From NCBI RefSeq assembly GCF_033115175.1, contig NC_084839.1, forward strand, positions 39,541,501 to 39,605,500: 64,000 bases of DNA. Direction: 5' to 3'. This document shows positions 12,321 through 23,852 of this stretch, one piece after another. Each line of letters opens with the position of its first letter. Positions within the stretch are counted from its first letter, which is position 1. The translations under genes were made by a program, and so were the position numbers. A model generated the notes under the pieces. The model made no database searches. It worked only from the letters and a program-made list of their open reading frames with translations, and was not told the DNA's origin. This DNA is from Lepus europaeus (Eukaryota; Chordata; Mammalia; Lagomorpha; Leporidae).

Positions 12321-12546
12321 ATCACTTATTTATTCATTTAAGAGCAAGAGAGAGCACTCTCATCCGCTGGTTCACTTCCCAAATACCCACAATAGCCAGA
12401 GCTGGGCCAGACCAAAGCCTGAGGTGGAAGCTCCATCCATTACCTTCCAGGGTCTGTACCGGCGGGGATGCTGGAGCAGGAGCCAGAGCTGGGCCAGGAA
12501 CCCAGGCCCTGCTGTCCACCACTAGGTCCAACACTCACCCTGGTCA
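12321..12546 (-). repeat. C-repeat SINE, partial
   Basis: Reverse tail 'acttatttattcatttaag' with 'catccgctggttcacttccc' and 'gctgggccagacc' following. The head end is eroded. Confidence 0.75.
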
Positions 12547-12555
12547 CTTTTGCTT

Positions 12556-12857
12556 TCTTAAGATTTATTATTTATTTGAAAGGCAGAGTTACAGTCAGAG
12601 AGGGACACGCGCGCGCGTGCACACACACACACACACACAGTCTTCCATCTGCTGGTTTACTCCCCAAATGGCCACAGTGGCAGGTCTCCCACATGGGTGC
12701 AGGGGCCCAAGCACTTGGGTCATCCTCCACTGCTTTCCCAGGAGCCTTAGCAGGGAGCTGGATCAGAAGTGGAGCAGCCGGGACTCAAACCAGCACTCAT
12801 ACAGGATGCTGGTGTCATGCAGGCAGTAGCTTACCCGCTGCACCACAACGCCGGCCC
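12556..12857 (-). repeat. C-repeat SINE with internal CG/CA run
   Basis: Reverse C-repeat ending in 'gcaccacaacgccggccc'. The CT-rich part carries a (CG)n(CA)n run at 12607-12640. Confidence 0.9.
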
Positions 12858-13513
12858 TCCCCTGCATGACTTTCAGGACAAGTTTCTCCTCATATGACCT
12901 TGAGATCACACTTACCTCCTTTCTTGTGAGTCCCCTTCGGAGACTGAGCACTAGGGAGGTACCTGAGCGCCAGGCTCTGTGCCGGCCCCAGCTCATGGCT
13001 GACTTGGCAAGTTGCTTTCCCAGCCTTGAGCTCAGATTCTCAGCCCGGGAAAGGGAGCTTTCTGCCCCTCCCACCTGAGGTGGGTGTGAGGCCACTGGGG
13101 TCCACAGTCGTGGCTCGGCCTGGAGGCCAGCAATAACTGTGAACTCTACCAGCCAGCAAGAAGGGAGTTGGGGCGGCCCCTCCCCAACCCGTGGTACTTA
13201 GACAGGCAGGAGGACTGCTAAGCCGGAGGCATGTTTCGGCCCCTCAGAGGTCACCCCAGCCAGGAGGGAGGGGCAGAGTCAGCAAGACGGGAACCCCCCC
13301 CCAGGGCTGTGGCTCCCCCAGCACCCTCCAGGCTCCTCAGGCCCAGCCCCGAACAGTGAGACCCAGCACGACCACTCACACTCGCACTCCCCTCCAACTT
13401 TCTGTCCCTTGACACTTCAAGAAAACAACAGGATGGCTCCTAATCCAAGTATCGGGTCACAGCTGTTGATGTCTGAAAAATAACAACACATGCAGGCAGA
13501 GATGTGAGAGAGG
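12858..13513. other. Unique intergenic stretch
   Basis: No repeat or coding signal recognised, apart from a faint L1M-like 'cctcatatgaccttgagatc' at the left edge. Confidence 0.5.
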
Positions 13514-13853
13514 GGCCGGCGCTGTGGCTGGCGCAGCAAGTTAGGCTGCCACCTGCAGTGCCGGCATCCCATAGGGGTGCCTGTTCGAGTCCTGGCTGCT
13601 TCTCTTCTGATCCAGCTCCCTGCTAATGCCCCAGAAAAGCCACAGAAGATGGCCCAAGGGCTTGGACCCCTGCACCACGTGAGAGACCCGGAAGAGGCTC
13701 CTGGATCCTGGCTTCTTTCTGGCCCAGTTCCTGGCCGTCGCAGCTGTTTGGGGAGTGAACAGATAGAAGATCTCCCTCCCTCCCTCTCTCTCTCTGTCTC
13801 TCTCTCTCTCTCTGCCTTTCAAATACGTAAATAATTCTTAAAAAACAAAAAGC
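13514..13853 (+). repeat. C-repeat SINE, full length
   Basis: Head 'ggggccggcgctgtggctgg', B-box-like 'tgttcgagtcctgg', a long (TC)n tract at 13775-13813 and an A-rich tail. Confidence 0.93.
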
Positions 13854-14385
13854 TGAAGAAAAGTCGGACTTGCCCTCCACTCTTTCTCCAGCCTCACTCT
13901 GGAGCCCACCATTGCACAGGCTGCTGCGTGGCCTGCACACAGCGGTGCCAGGACACGGAGGTGACACCGGCAAGGCGTTCCTGCTCCTCTGACCTCCCCC
14001 ACGCTTAGCCGATGCTCAGCACCTGCAGACCCAGCCCACGATGCACAGGACTCGGCTGTTTCACAGCCCTGCGCCCAGCAGGCCTCCACCTGGTCACCAG
14101 CCCTGGCTGAGAGCTTTTCAGGCTCACTCACCTCTTTCCCAATCTTTCTCCGTTACCCCTGGGCCAGACTCTCTTTGGCCCACTTCAGAGCCCAAAAATC
14201 AATAGCAATTACCCCGAGGCAGGCAGAGGAGGCCCTGGAGGCAGGAGGCCTGGGGGCCTTGGGCAAGTCTTCTTTCTCTGAACTTCCCTCTCCTCCACTG
14301 GGGAAGCCTGCTGTCTTCAGGGGGACACAGAGATGGAAAGACACCTGCTCGGCTTAGGAACCCAGTAGCCACTTGATGGGACAAA

Positions 14386-14470
14386 GCCTCCCCACTGGAT
14401 GGACGGGGAGACAGAGGCGCAGAGAGAGTGTGGAATCTGCCCGAGCTCACGCAGCCAGCAGGAAACATGG
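14386..14470 (+). repeat. MIR fragment
   Basis: 'ggggagacagaggcgcagag' and 'gagctcacgcagccagcagg' match the MIR core and downstream segment. Confidence 0.6.
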
Positions 14471-14493
14471 TGGAAAGGAATCAGGCTCGCCCT

Positions 14494-14547
14494 CCCCCCC
14501 CCCCCAAACGCTGCCTAATGGAACTCGGGGCCGGGGGGGGGGGGGGG
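14494..14547. repeat. Poly(C)-poly(G) inverted homopolymers
   Basis: A run of 12 C (14494-14505) is followed 27 bases later by a run of 15 G (14533-14547). The two arms are complementary, so the segment can fold as a hairpin. The G arm with the preceding GGGG is also G-quadruplex-prone. Confidence 0.85.
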
Positions 14548-16426
14548 CGGCAAGACCATATGGGAGTTCCAGGTACTGGAAGGGCTGGACTGGAGCAAGC
14601 TGGCAAGCAGTGCAGGGGCCTTCCAGTCCGCACAGGTGTGTGAGCTGCCCCGGGGTCTCGAGCCCCCTGCATCTTTCCTCCTCCGTGGGGCGCAGCGCCG
14701 AGAGGCTGTCAGTGGACTCCAGCTTCACTGGCCACAGGACGGCTTGCAGGGACGCAGTGCGAGGCAAGGAGCGCCTGACAGCTGTGTGCCTCCTGGCTTC
14801 GACCTCTGTGTCTGCGTGGCTTCATCCCAGGCCCTTCCGGTTCCTCCACCATTCTCCCCTCTCTACAAGGCAAAGCTGAGGGTGGGGTAGGGCAGGGAGC
14901 TGGGGAGAAGAGGCCCATCCTGGCCCCCAGGGCCGCTCCGGCTCTGAGCTGGATGCTGCCCCCGCCGCACCCGGTGGGCCAGTGGCCACTGCAGCAGCCT
15001 CTGGCCGCCTCCCCCTGGCCACCCCCATCCTTCCTGCTGCCCTGTAGCCCCACCAGGCCCCAGCTGTCCCTAAGTCAGCACCGCACTCTAACTTTCTAGT
15101 TTTCGTCACCTGCCTCCCTAGCTCCGCTTCTACTTTGCAAAAGAGAATCTTCTCCTCTTTCTCGCTCTGCGTGTTCACAAGGAAACCAGCCTGCTTGATG
15201 ACAATTTCCAAAAAACTCTCAGAGGAGGGCCCCAAGGTCAAGGGGCTCTTGAACCTGCAGCCCACTTGAGGCCCCCAGAGTGGCGCCTCGGGCTCCGGGT
15301 GTCTGAGGCCAAGCAGCTCACCTGGTTTGTAAGACACCTCCTATTTCAGCCGTGAGCCGACCGGAGTTGACCCTGAAGCAAAAGGCCCTTCTAGGCCCCA
15401 TCTCCTGCCCTTGGACAAAACTCATGGGGACCAGGAGCCCGGTTTTCCAAACCTCGGACTATCCGTACAGGCCCCACGCAGCCCCAGGCAGCTGGCCTGA
15501 CCTGCCTCTCTGCTTCCTTTGAAACCAAACCGAGCCTGGAGGAGAGACGTGGGGGCAGGGCACCGTCCGCCCTGTGAGGAGGTCAGCGATGGAAGGCTGT
15601 GCTGGAGACAGGTGTAATTCCAGAAGCCTCTCTGCAAGAGGTGGCATGGTTCAGCCAAAGCCTGGGGAGGTGAGAGCTGGGCAGGACAGAGCGGGGCAGG
15701 AGCCAGGACACCTAGCCTGAGTGTGCAAAGGCAGGCGGTGGGACGGTCATTCCTTCGTGTGTTTGTTAAGCACCTACTATGTGTTAGATGGGAGGACACG
15801 GTCAAAAAGATCCCCCTTCCCCCCACGGAGGCCCCAAATCCCTGGAGCTGGAGACGAGAGACACACCTGTGCACCCCGCAGTGTGTAAGATGGGGGGGGG
15901 GTCCTATGGAGCAGCGATGGGTGGGCAGAGCCAGGCGTGGGGGCCGCGCCTCGGCTGCCAGGTGCAGGGGTGAGGATGCAACCGTGGGAGCGGATGACGG
16001 GGCTTGGGGTGACTGCCCACAGCCCCCTGAGGGAGGGAGGGGGCTGAGCGCTGAGGAGTGGCCCAAGGCTCCCAGGCCAGGCCAGGGGGCCCATGGTCCA
16101 GGTCACCCTGAGGGGGCAGCTAAGCATCCCCTGAGGACTGGGAGCTGGGCTGAGTCATGATGAGAGGAGGGAGGTGCGTCCTGTGGCTCCTTCCCCTGGG
16201 AAAGCCAAGCGTGTGGCCCATCTCTGTCACCAGAGGGAAGCCCAAGGTTGAGGGAGTGTGGGTGCCAGGCTGAACCTACCCCTGAGCACTTTGAGCCTGT
16301 GGAACAGGCGACAATACTGCCCTGATGCCCACCGCTTCCTGGAAGCCCTCCCTGATTAACCCCTCCCCTCACTAGGGTAGATGAATGCAGGTGCCCATCT
16401 TGTTGCTCTCATGCTGATCAGAAACC

Positions 16427-16712
16427 TTTTTTAAAATATTTATTTATTTATTTATTTGAGTTTCAGGGAGAGAGAGGAGGAGAGACAGAGCAAGAGAGAT
16501 CTTCCACCCACTGGTTCACTCCCCAAATGGCTGCAAGAGCCAGGACTGAGCCAGGCCAAAGTCAGGAGCCGGGAGCTTCTTCTGGGCCTCCCATGTAGGT
16601 GCAGGGGCCCAAGGACTCGGGCCATCCTCCACTGCTTTCCCAGGTGCATTAGCAGGGAGCTGGGTCGGAAATGGAGCAGCTGGGACTTGAACCAGTGCTC
16701 CTGTGGGCTGCC
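16427..16712 (-). repeat. C-repeat SINE, head truncated
   Basis: Reverse tail 'atttatttatttatttattt' through 'gggacttgaaccagtgctcc'. The expected 'gccggccc' head end is missing. Confidence 0.88.
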
Positions 16713-16799
16713 GGCTCCCTTCAATGGTTCCGAGCTGCACTGACCCAGGTGAGAGCGGCTGCCCTGTTGGCTTAGGCATTCTAGGCCATTTACAGTTGC

Positions 16800-16858
16800 C
16801 CATGGGATCTCAGCCAAGCTCTTTTCCAGACCTCAGTTTCCCTGCCTGTAAAATGGGG
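16800..16858 (-). repeat. MIR fragment
   Basis: 'cctcagtttccctgcctgta' followed by AAATGGGG is the reverse complement of the MIR core. Confidence 0.65.
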
Positions 16859-16954
16859 GCAAGGGGGAGTAGTTGCCCCAGCAGAACCCTGAGGGGAGCA
16901 GCAGCAGTGGATGCTCACCTACCAGCAAGCCCACGCCAGGCGCCGAGCTGAGCC

Positions 16955-17090
16955 CATCACTGAAGTCCTCTCAGCAGCCGTGTGGGCAAGAAGCCACGCT
17001 GTTCCCATTCTGCAGATCAGGAGACTGAGGCCCGGAGGGCCTGTGAGTTGCCTGAGGTAACAGGGTTGTGAGCCTCCAGAGGCCCTGCTC
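16955..17090 (+). repeat. MIR fragment
   Basis: 'cccattctgcagatcaggag' and 'actgaggcccggag', then 'gtgagttgcctgaggtaac', follow the MIR core in sense orientation. Confidence 0.7.
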
Positions 17091-17639
17091 CTAGCATTTC
17101 ACTCTATTAAAAAGATCCCATTCAATTTGTGGAACCAGTTCCTCGGCTGCTGGCCACTTAGCAGGCCACAGCCCCTACTGAGTAGCTCGCGGCTGCCCAG
17201 CCGGTTCTGCCCTGGAGAAGCTGGCGGCGGGAGGCGGAAGCAGGCCCTGTCCTCTCTGAGCCTGGGGGTGTCAGGAGACAGAGCCGAGCCATGGAGGCTG
17301 AGCCCACAGCAGAGGCCACACCTGCTGCCAGCGTGTGGTGTGGTCGCGTGGTCAGCCCCGCTCTGCTGGGGTCCTCCCACGGGAGATGGGTGTGAACACA
17401 CCGGCCGTTGTTACTAAGCTGAGCAGGCAGAGGACAAGGGAAGGCTGTGCTGGCCAGATGTCCAGCGGCGCCTCGGGAGTGCAGAGCCGGAGGGAGGTCT
17501 TGCCATGGTGCTGACGGGAGCTGGGCAAGGGGCTCAGGGAACAGGTGCATGTTGGAGTCCGAGGAGTCTTCAGAAAGTACTGGGAACGCGTGGATTATGG
17601 AAAAATTATGCATGAGTTTCAATTTTTTTGCACGAAATA
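17091..17639. other. Unique intergenic stretch
   Basis: No repeat, gene or clear motif cluster recognised. Confidence 0.5.
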
Positions 17640-17962
17640 TCATTTTATTTTTTTATTCAAGAGACAAAGAGACAGAGAGAGTGAGAGAGAGAGAGAAACT
17701 TCAGAGAGAGCTTCCGTCTGCTGGTTCACTCCCAAACGCTTGTGAGGCTGAGTTGGGCCAGGGCCAGAGGCGGGAGCTGGGCGCTCCGTCCATGTCTCCC
17801 GTGTCCCCGTGGTGGCGGCAGGAACCCACTCACCTGGGCCATCGTGGTTGTCTCCCAGGGTCTGCATTAGAAGAGACCTGGAGCAGGAGCTAGAGCCAGG
17901 ACTTGAACCCAGGCTCTCCAAGATGCTTGCAGCCGTCTTAACGCTAGGTTAAGCACCTGCTC
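17640..17962 (-). repeat. C-repeat SINE, diverged
   Basis: A reverse, diverged C-repeat with a (GA)n-rich section at 17660-17695 and 'cttccgtctgctggttcact'. The head is recognisable only as 'ggttaagcacctgctcc'. Confidence 0.75.
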
Positions 17963-18677
17963 CATAAACTCATTTTTTAATTCCATTTTCTTTCTTTCAT
18001 TCCATGAACTTTTGAAGTGTGGGGGTGGGGGCAGCTGGCCCTGAACCCACCACATGGGTGTGGACAGGTGAACTGTGCGGCCCATGCTGGTCCATCACAG
18101 GCCAATGGGCCCCAATGCCAGGCATTGGCCCCTGCGATACTGGTACCCTGAGGGCCTCTGGTTGGGTGGACTCCTGGCAGCTTGAGGTCATGGCCACGGC
18201 AGAACAGGGAGGCGCAGGGGGACCCTGGCCGGACTCTCCTCTCTCTGCTGTCCTGCCGCTGTCACCCCTGCGGTGATGCTCTCGTCACCCCTGGCCCTCC
18301 CTGTGGGGCCCCGGAGGCGGAGCAGCTGGTGTCCCCTCTCCCTGCCTTCCCTCCTGCCGGCCTGGCGGTTACACCACTGTGGTTTCATGGCCCCAGGGAG
18401 GGCCCCGTTACATAACGCCTGACACAACCACCCGAGCAGCTCACCAGCACGCCGAGTCATGCCCGCCGTCACTCACTTGGAGACTTCCCCACGGGGTCTC
18501 ACATGCTCACGTGTCCTGCAGATCACTCCACTGTCCCCGCTACCACGGTTTCAGGGGGGGCACCTGCCCACCCCCTTGTCACTCAGGCCCAGGTGCTCTC
18601 AGCCCTATGGGACGGATCTGAGCCTGTCCCAGGGCTCCACGTGACAACCCAGGTGGTGACAACCCCAGAAGGGTTTG
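17963..18677. other. Unique intergenic stretch
   Basis: No repeat or coding signal recognised. GC-rich on the right. Confidence 0.5.
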
Positions 18678-18952
18678 TCTTTTTTATTTTTATTTTTATT
18701 TGAAAGGCAGTTACAGAGGGGGGTGGGGATCTTCCACCGGCTGGCTCATTACCCAGTTGGCCGCAACGGCCAGGGCTGGGGCAGGCCAAGGCCAGGAGCC
18801 AGGAGCTTCATTGGGGTCTCCCACTTGCTACAGGGGCCCAAGAACTTGAGGCATCCTCTGCTGCCTTCCCAGGCGCATTAGCAGGAGCTGGATTGGAAGC
18901 GGAGCAGCCGGGGAAGCTGGCATTGCAGGCACACTGCGCCACAGAGCCGGCT
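18678..18952 (-). repeat. C-repeat SINE
   Basis: Reverse tail (TTTTTA)n with 'tttgaaaggcagttacagag', ending at 'gcgccacagagccggctt'. Confidence 0.88.
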
Positions 18953-19368
18953 TCCCCCTCCCCCTCCTGGCAAGAAGGAACGGAGGACAGGGCAGGGAGA
19001 TGGACCAGAGCCCCGGGGAGTGGCTGTTGGGTGGACTCCCGAAACTCCGAACGGATGTGCAGGGAGAGAGGGGGATCCAGCTGCGGTGGCACGGGGAGGT
19101 GGGGTGTTCCGGGCAACCTTGGGCAGGGTCCCAGGGACGGCGGGTTTCATGCTTCTAAGTGCATGTCACCCTCCACGGAAACCATGAGTGGCCCTGGAAC
19201 CTGCAAGGCTGCTTGTAGGGATTCACCCAACGGAAAGAGTCACCCGCGGGTGGGCCTGCATGAGTATAGCAGCGCTCATGCTGCATCGCTCGGGGGAGAG
19301 ACGGGCCAGCACCTCCACCTCCCTCACCAGGCCCCTCGGAACACAGAAACTGTGCAGCTGCTAAAAGC
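18953..19368. other. Intergenic stretch with a possible old L1 trace
   Basis: Mostly unrecognised. 'gcatgagtatagcagcgct' (about 19258-19276) vaguely resembles a sense L1 3' segment, but too weakly to annotate. Confidence 0.4.
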
Positions 19369-19602
19369 AGGGGCCGGCGTGGGGGGCATTTGGCGCGACA
19401 GCTAGGCTACCGCTTGGGACCCCAGCATCCCATGTCAGAGTGGCTGGGTTCAAGTCCCGGCTCCGCTCCCGATTCTGGCTTCCTGCTAGTGTACACCCTG
19501 GGAAGCAGCTGGTGCTGCCTCAAGTGTTGAGTCCCTGCCCCCGACGTGGGACATCTGAACTGAGTGCCAGCTCCTGGCTTTAGACTAGCTCAGCCCTGAC
19601 TG
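19369..19602 (+). repeat. C-repeat SINE, old subfamily
   Basis: Head 'ggggccggcgtggggggcat', then 'ccagcatcccatgtcagagt' and 'ctgctagtgtacaccctggg'. This variant head and the missing A-rich tail suggest an older subfamily than most copies here. Confidence 0.8.
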
Positions 19603-20454
19603 CTAACGGCGTTTTTTTCTTTCGTTTGGGGGGCGGGGATGACAGTAGGAGCCCATTTTGTGAACCAAAATCCACATGAAAGTGTGTCTCAGGGTTTATA
19701 GACGGCAGCATGGGCAACGCCGTGGAGCACTTTGCACAACGTGGTTGGTTACCCAACGGTCATCTTTCCTGCATGGCCCTGGGAGGAGGGGTCAGGGATT
19801 TTTCCATGCGCACACACTGCACTTCAGTGCCCGCTCTTTGGTTACTCATAACAAGCAGGCAGCAGATTGGAATAAGAGGAAAAAAACCCGATGCGAGGTC
19901 TCTCTCCCAGGCAGCACTGAACGGCCCCGGGCACTCGGCCCTCTGTGGGGGCGAGGAGAGGCATCAGGGACACGTGTCTTCCTTTCTCTGGCTTCCTTTT
20001 CCTCGTCTGTCAAATGGGAGAGCGCAGTGTCCATCTCACGGAGCCGGGCTTGGGGGCACAAGAAGGGACCCGTGTTTTTGCTTTGAGGAAGCCAGAGAGG
20101 AAGAGACACAGCCAGTTCACTTAAGACAACATGACGCGCGCCCAATTAAGGCCTGCATGGGGTGAGCCGCGGGAGGGGCTTAGATCTGACCTTGAGATTC
20201 AGCCTGGCTGGGAACAGCAGGAGGAGGCAAGGCAGAGGGGGGAGTGGGGACCTTGGGTGCCTCCCAGGGGGAGGCCCACGGGTGTGGCCATGGCAGGAAT
20301 CGCTGGCGCACCGGGCAGAGGAGGGAGGCCTCAGAGGGCCCACTGGGAGGCTGGATTTGCCACGGGTGATGGACTCTTAGCAGCAGTCACAGGGCAGGGA
20401 AGGGCACGACTGTCTAAGTGTTGTATTTATTTATTTTTTACATTAAAACTTTTA
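19603..20454. other. Unique intergenic stretch
   Basis: Contains 'ctggcttccttttcctcg' and 'tctgtcaaatggga' (about 19990-20015), a reverse MIR-like core. Nothing else is recognised. Confidence 0.5.
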
Positions 20455-20722
20455 TATTTGCCTTTATTTGAAAGGCAGAGGGACAGAGAAATCCATCTGC
20501 TGGTTCATTCCCCAAATATCCTCTAAGCCAGGTCTGCCAGGCCGAAGCCAGGAGCCAGAAACTCAACCAGAGTCTCCCAGAAGTCTCCTGTGTGGCTGGC
20601 AGGGACCCACGTACCCGAACCATCCTCTGCTGCCTCTCGGGGTGTGCGTTAGCAGAAGCTGGACTCAGAAGAGGGAGAACTCGAACCAAGGCAATCTAAT
20701 CTGGGATGCAGCCCAAGCAGTG
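20455..20722 (-). repeat. C-repeat SINE
   Basis: 'tttatttgaaaggcagaggg' starts the reverse copy, and 'gaagctggactcagaagagg' lies near its head. Confidence 0.8.
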
Positions 20723-20728
20723 TTGTGG

Positions 20729-21016
20729 TTTTTTTTTGTTTGTTTGTTTGTTTGTTTTTTAAGATGTATTTATTTGAAAGGCAGAGTAACAGAGAGAGGG
20801 AGGGAAAGAGAGATCTTCCATTTGCCAAGCTGGCGTTCCATCCTGGTCGCCCACATGGATGGCAGGGGCCCAAGTACTTGGGCCATCTTCTGCCTCCCAG
20901 GCAAATCAGTAGGGAGCTGGATTGGAAATGCAATAGCCGGACTCAAACCGCCACTCCTATATGGGATGCCAGGTTGCAAGGGTGGCTTCACTTGCTATGC
21001 CACAATGCCAGTCCCT
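20729..21016 (-). repeat. C-repeat SINE with (TTTG)n tail
   Basis: A (TTTG)n tract at 20736-20756 represents the reversed tail. The body is shortened and ends at 'gctatgccacaatgccagtccc'. Confidence 0.88.
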
Positions 21017-21654
21017 AAGCAGTGTGTGCTACACATATGCTCGAGTGTTGTAGAAACTGGCTCTGGGAAGCTGGCCCGGCGTCCCAGTGAGAGATGAGTA
21101 GGCCTGAGTTGTAGGGGTGAGGCAGCAGAGACAGAGAGACGGAGGCAAAGGCCAGGCGTAGGCAGGGAACAGTCAGCTGGCTTTGGCAACCAGGCACAAG
21201 GGGTGGAGGGAAGGGAGAGAAAAGACCGGAGGAGGATGCCGGGTCCCGGTGTGGGTGACCAGGTACCTGAGCAGCCCAGCTGTGAGACAGGCACAGCGGA
21301 GGGGAGACGGGTCCCAGCTCTGGGCAGAGCTGAGGTGAGGCAGGTCCCAGCTCCAGGCACAGCTGCAAGGTCCCCTGCGCTATGGGCAGTTGGATGGAGC
21401 TCGAATCTTCCCTATTCCCCGCTGCCACTCACAGTCCGTACGCAGAAGCCAATTTGTTTGGCTCCTGAAAGGAGGGAGAGCTAGTCAGGGTACCCTGGGT
21501 GTGTCCCAGGTCTTTCTGAGGGAAAGTGGCTAGATGGTAGAGGCTTCCTTCCTTGTAGCTGCTCACTTTTTTTTTCTTTCTTTTTGTGTGTATGTGTGTG
21601 TGTGTGTGAGAGGAAGGTGAAGGGGAATTACAGGTGATTTGTTTTATTTCTATT
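21017..21654. other. Unique intergenic stretch
   Basis: Unrecognised. It includes internally repetitive 'gcagagctgaggtgaggcag' and 'ggtcccagctccaggcac' near 21290-21370 and a (TG)n run at 21584-21609. Confidence 0.5.
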
Positions 21655-22521
21655 TTCTCATTTAAATTTTTTTATTTTTAATTTTTATAGAAATAAAAAT
21701 TTCAAAAAGACAACTTTAGGAATATAATAATTCTTCCCACCATACCCCCCTCCCACCCACACTCCCACCCCTCCTCCTCCTTTCCTTCTCCCATTCCCAG
21801 TCCCTTTCTCCATTAAGATTCATTTTCAATTAACTTTATACACAGAAGACCAACTCTATACTAAGTAAAGATTTATTTCAACAATTTGCACACACACACA
21901 CACAAACTATTTGATAACTAGTTTTACAGTTAACTCTTATAATGCAACTCATTGAGGACAGAGGTCCTGCATGGGAAGTAAGTGCACAGTGACTCCTGTT
22001 GTTAATTTAACAATTAACACTCTTCCGTATGATGTCAGTGACCACTCAAGGCTCTTGACATGAGCTGCCTAGGCTGTGGAAGCCTTTTGAGTCCACAAAC
22101 TCCATCAATATTTGGACAAGGCCATAAGCAAAGTGGAAGTTCTCTCCTCCCTTTAGAGAAAAGTACATCCCTTTTTGATGGCCACTTCTTTCCAGTGGGG
22201 TCTCATAGAGATCCTTCATGTAGAACATTTTTTGCCACAGTGTCTTGGCTTTCCATGTCTGAAATGCTCTCACGGGCTTTTCAGTCAGACCAGGAAGACT
22301 TAAAGGCTGATTCTGAGGTCAGAGTGTTACTTAAAGCTACCGTCATTCTATGAGTCTGCTGTGTGGACTGCTTCCCATGTTGGAATGTTCTCTTCTTTTT
22401 AATTCTATTTATTATTATTACCAGGCACTTGATTGTATTTATATGATCACTTTAACACTTAATCCTATCCATATGTTTACTTTAACATTTAATATGATCA
22501 CTTTAACAATTAAGATGACAT
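21655..22521 (-). repeat. Lagomorph-type L1, 3' end region
   Basis: An antisense L1 3' region of the type common in rabbit. A T-rich start is followed by the C-rich tract with 'cccctcccacccacactccc' (21746-21790), 'aagattcattttcaattaac', 'gtgcacagtgactcctgttg' and 'cagtgtcttggctttccatg'. No intact ORF2 is present. Identification rests on remembered L1 sequence from lagomorphs. Confidence 0.7.
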
Positions 22522-22870
22522 TTTTGGCTGGTGCTGCGGCTCAGTAGGCTAATCCTCCGCCTTGCGGCGCCGGCACACTGGGTTCTAGTCCCAGTCAGGG
22601 CGCCGGATTCTGTCCCGGTTGCCCCTCTTCCAGGCCAGCTCTCTGCTGTGGTCAGGGAGTGCAGTGGAGGATGGCCCAAGTGCTTGGGCCCTGCACCCCA
22701 TGGGAGACCAGGAGAAGCACCTGGCTCCTGGCTTCGGATCAGCGCGGTGCGCCGGCCGCGGCGGCCATTGGAGGGTGACCCAACGGCAAAGGAAGACCTT
22801 TCTCTCTGTCTCTCTCTCTCTCACTGTCCACTCTGCCTGTCAAAAATAAATAAATAAATAAATAAATAAA
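22522..22870 (+). repeat. Young C-SINE subfamily copy
   Basis: A low-divergence subfamily with the head 'ggctggtgctgcggctcagt', a CpG-rich 'gcgcggtgcgccggccgcgg' block and the tail 'caaaaataaataaataaata'. The same subfamily recurs at 26904 and 48302. Confidence 0.93.
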
Positions 22871-22960
22871 ACCATTCTAACTGGGGTGAGGTGAAACCTT
22901 ATTGTGGTTTTGTTTTGCATTTCCCTGACATAGCTGTTTACATTTTAATAGAATCTTCTA
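22871..22960 (-). repeat. L1 fragment
   Basis: 'ccattctaactggggtgagg' and 'gttttgcatttccctgac' are antisense L1 3' sequence. The part of the consensus between this piece and the one ending at 22521 appears to be missing, so either a deletion accompanied the SINE insertion or these are two L1s. Confidence 0.7.
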
Positions 22961-23106
22961 GACCAGCAGTGCTGCCTAGCGGTACTTTCTTCTATGAAAG
23001 AAACCTTCAGTGATGACAGAAATGTTCTGTGCTGTTCAGTGCAGCAGCTCCCAGCTACACGTGGCCATGGAGCATGTAAAATGCAGTGAGTTTAACATTT
23101 GGTTTA

Positions 23107-23348
23107 GGGGCTGGCATTGTGGTGCAGCGGGTTAAGTCATCACACAAGCCTGTTAAGGTCCCAAATGCTCTGCTTTCCGATCCGGCTCCCTGCTGATGCA
23201 CCTGGGAAAGCATCAGAAGATGGCCAAGTATTTGGGCCCCTGCCACCCACATGGGAGACCCAGATGGAATTCTTGGTTCCTGGCTTCAGCTTGGACCAGC
23301 CTGACCGTGTGACCATTTGGGGAGTAAACCCGCAGATGGAAGATCTCT

Positions 23349-23412
<64 letters not shown>

Positions 23413-23465
23413 TGCCTTTTGAATAAATAAAATCTTTATAATAAATTAATACATAAATAAAACAA
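23107..23465 (+). repeat. C-repeat SINE with (TC)n(AC)n
   Basis: Head 'ggggctggcattgtggtgca', then a compound microsatellite (TC)n(AC)n at 23344-23413, then 'gaataaataaaatctttata'. Confidence 0.92.
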
Positions 23466-23529
23466 ATTTGGTTTAAACTGAGGCAGTGAGTTTAAGATTT
23501 TCTTCAATTTTAATGAATTAAGTTTATCA

Positions 23530-23852
23530 AAATGCTTTATTTATTTGAAAGGCAGAGTGAGAGAGAGAGGGAGAGACACAAGGAGAGGGATCTTTCATCC
23601 ACTGGTTCATTCCCTAAACACCTACAGCAGCCAGGGCTAGGCTAGGCTAAAGCCAGGAGCCTGGAACTCCATCCTGGTCTTCTATGTGAGTGGCAGGGGC
23701 CCAAGCACTTGGGCCTCTTCTGCTGCCTCTCAGGTGCACAAGCAGGGAACTGGATCAGAAGCAGAAGTGGGACTGGGTCCTAGGCATGCTGATGTGGGAT
23801 GTGGGCACCCCAGGTGTCAATCTAACTGGCTGCACCACAACACCTACCCTAA
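23530..23852 (-). repeat. C-repeat SINE
   Basis: Reverse copy from 'tgctttatttatttgaaagg' to 'ctgcaccacaacacctaccc'. Confidence 0.9.

Larger units (their letters stand above)
13854..16426. other. Intergenic DNA, no gene recognised
   Basis: Unique GC-rich sequence. It includes a MIR fragment, a C12/G15 homopolymer pair and a short MIR-like 'taagcacctactatgtgtta' at 15767-15786. Long overlapping open frames on both strands look like composition artefacts. Confidence 0.6.
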
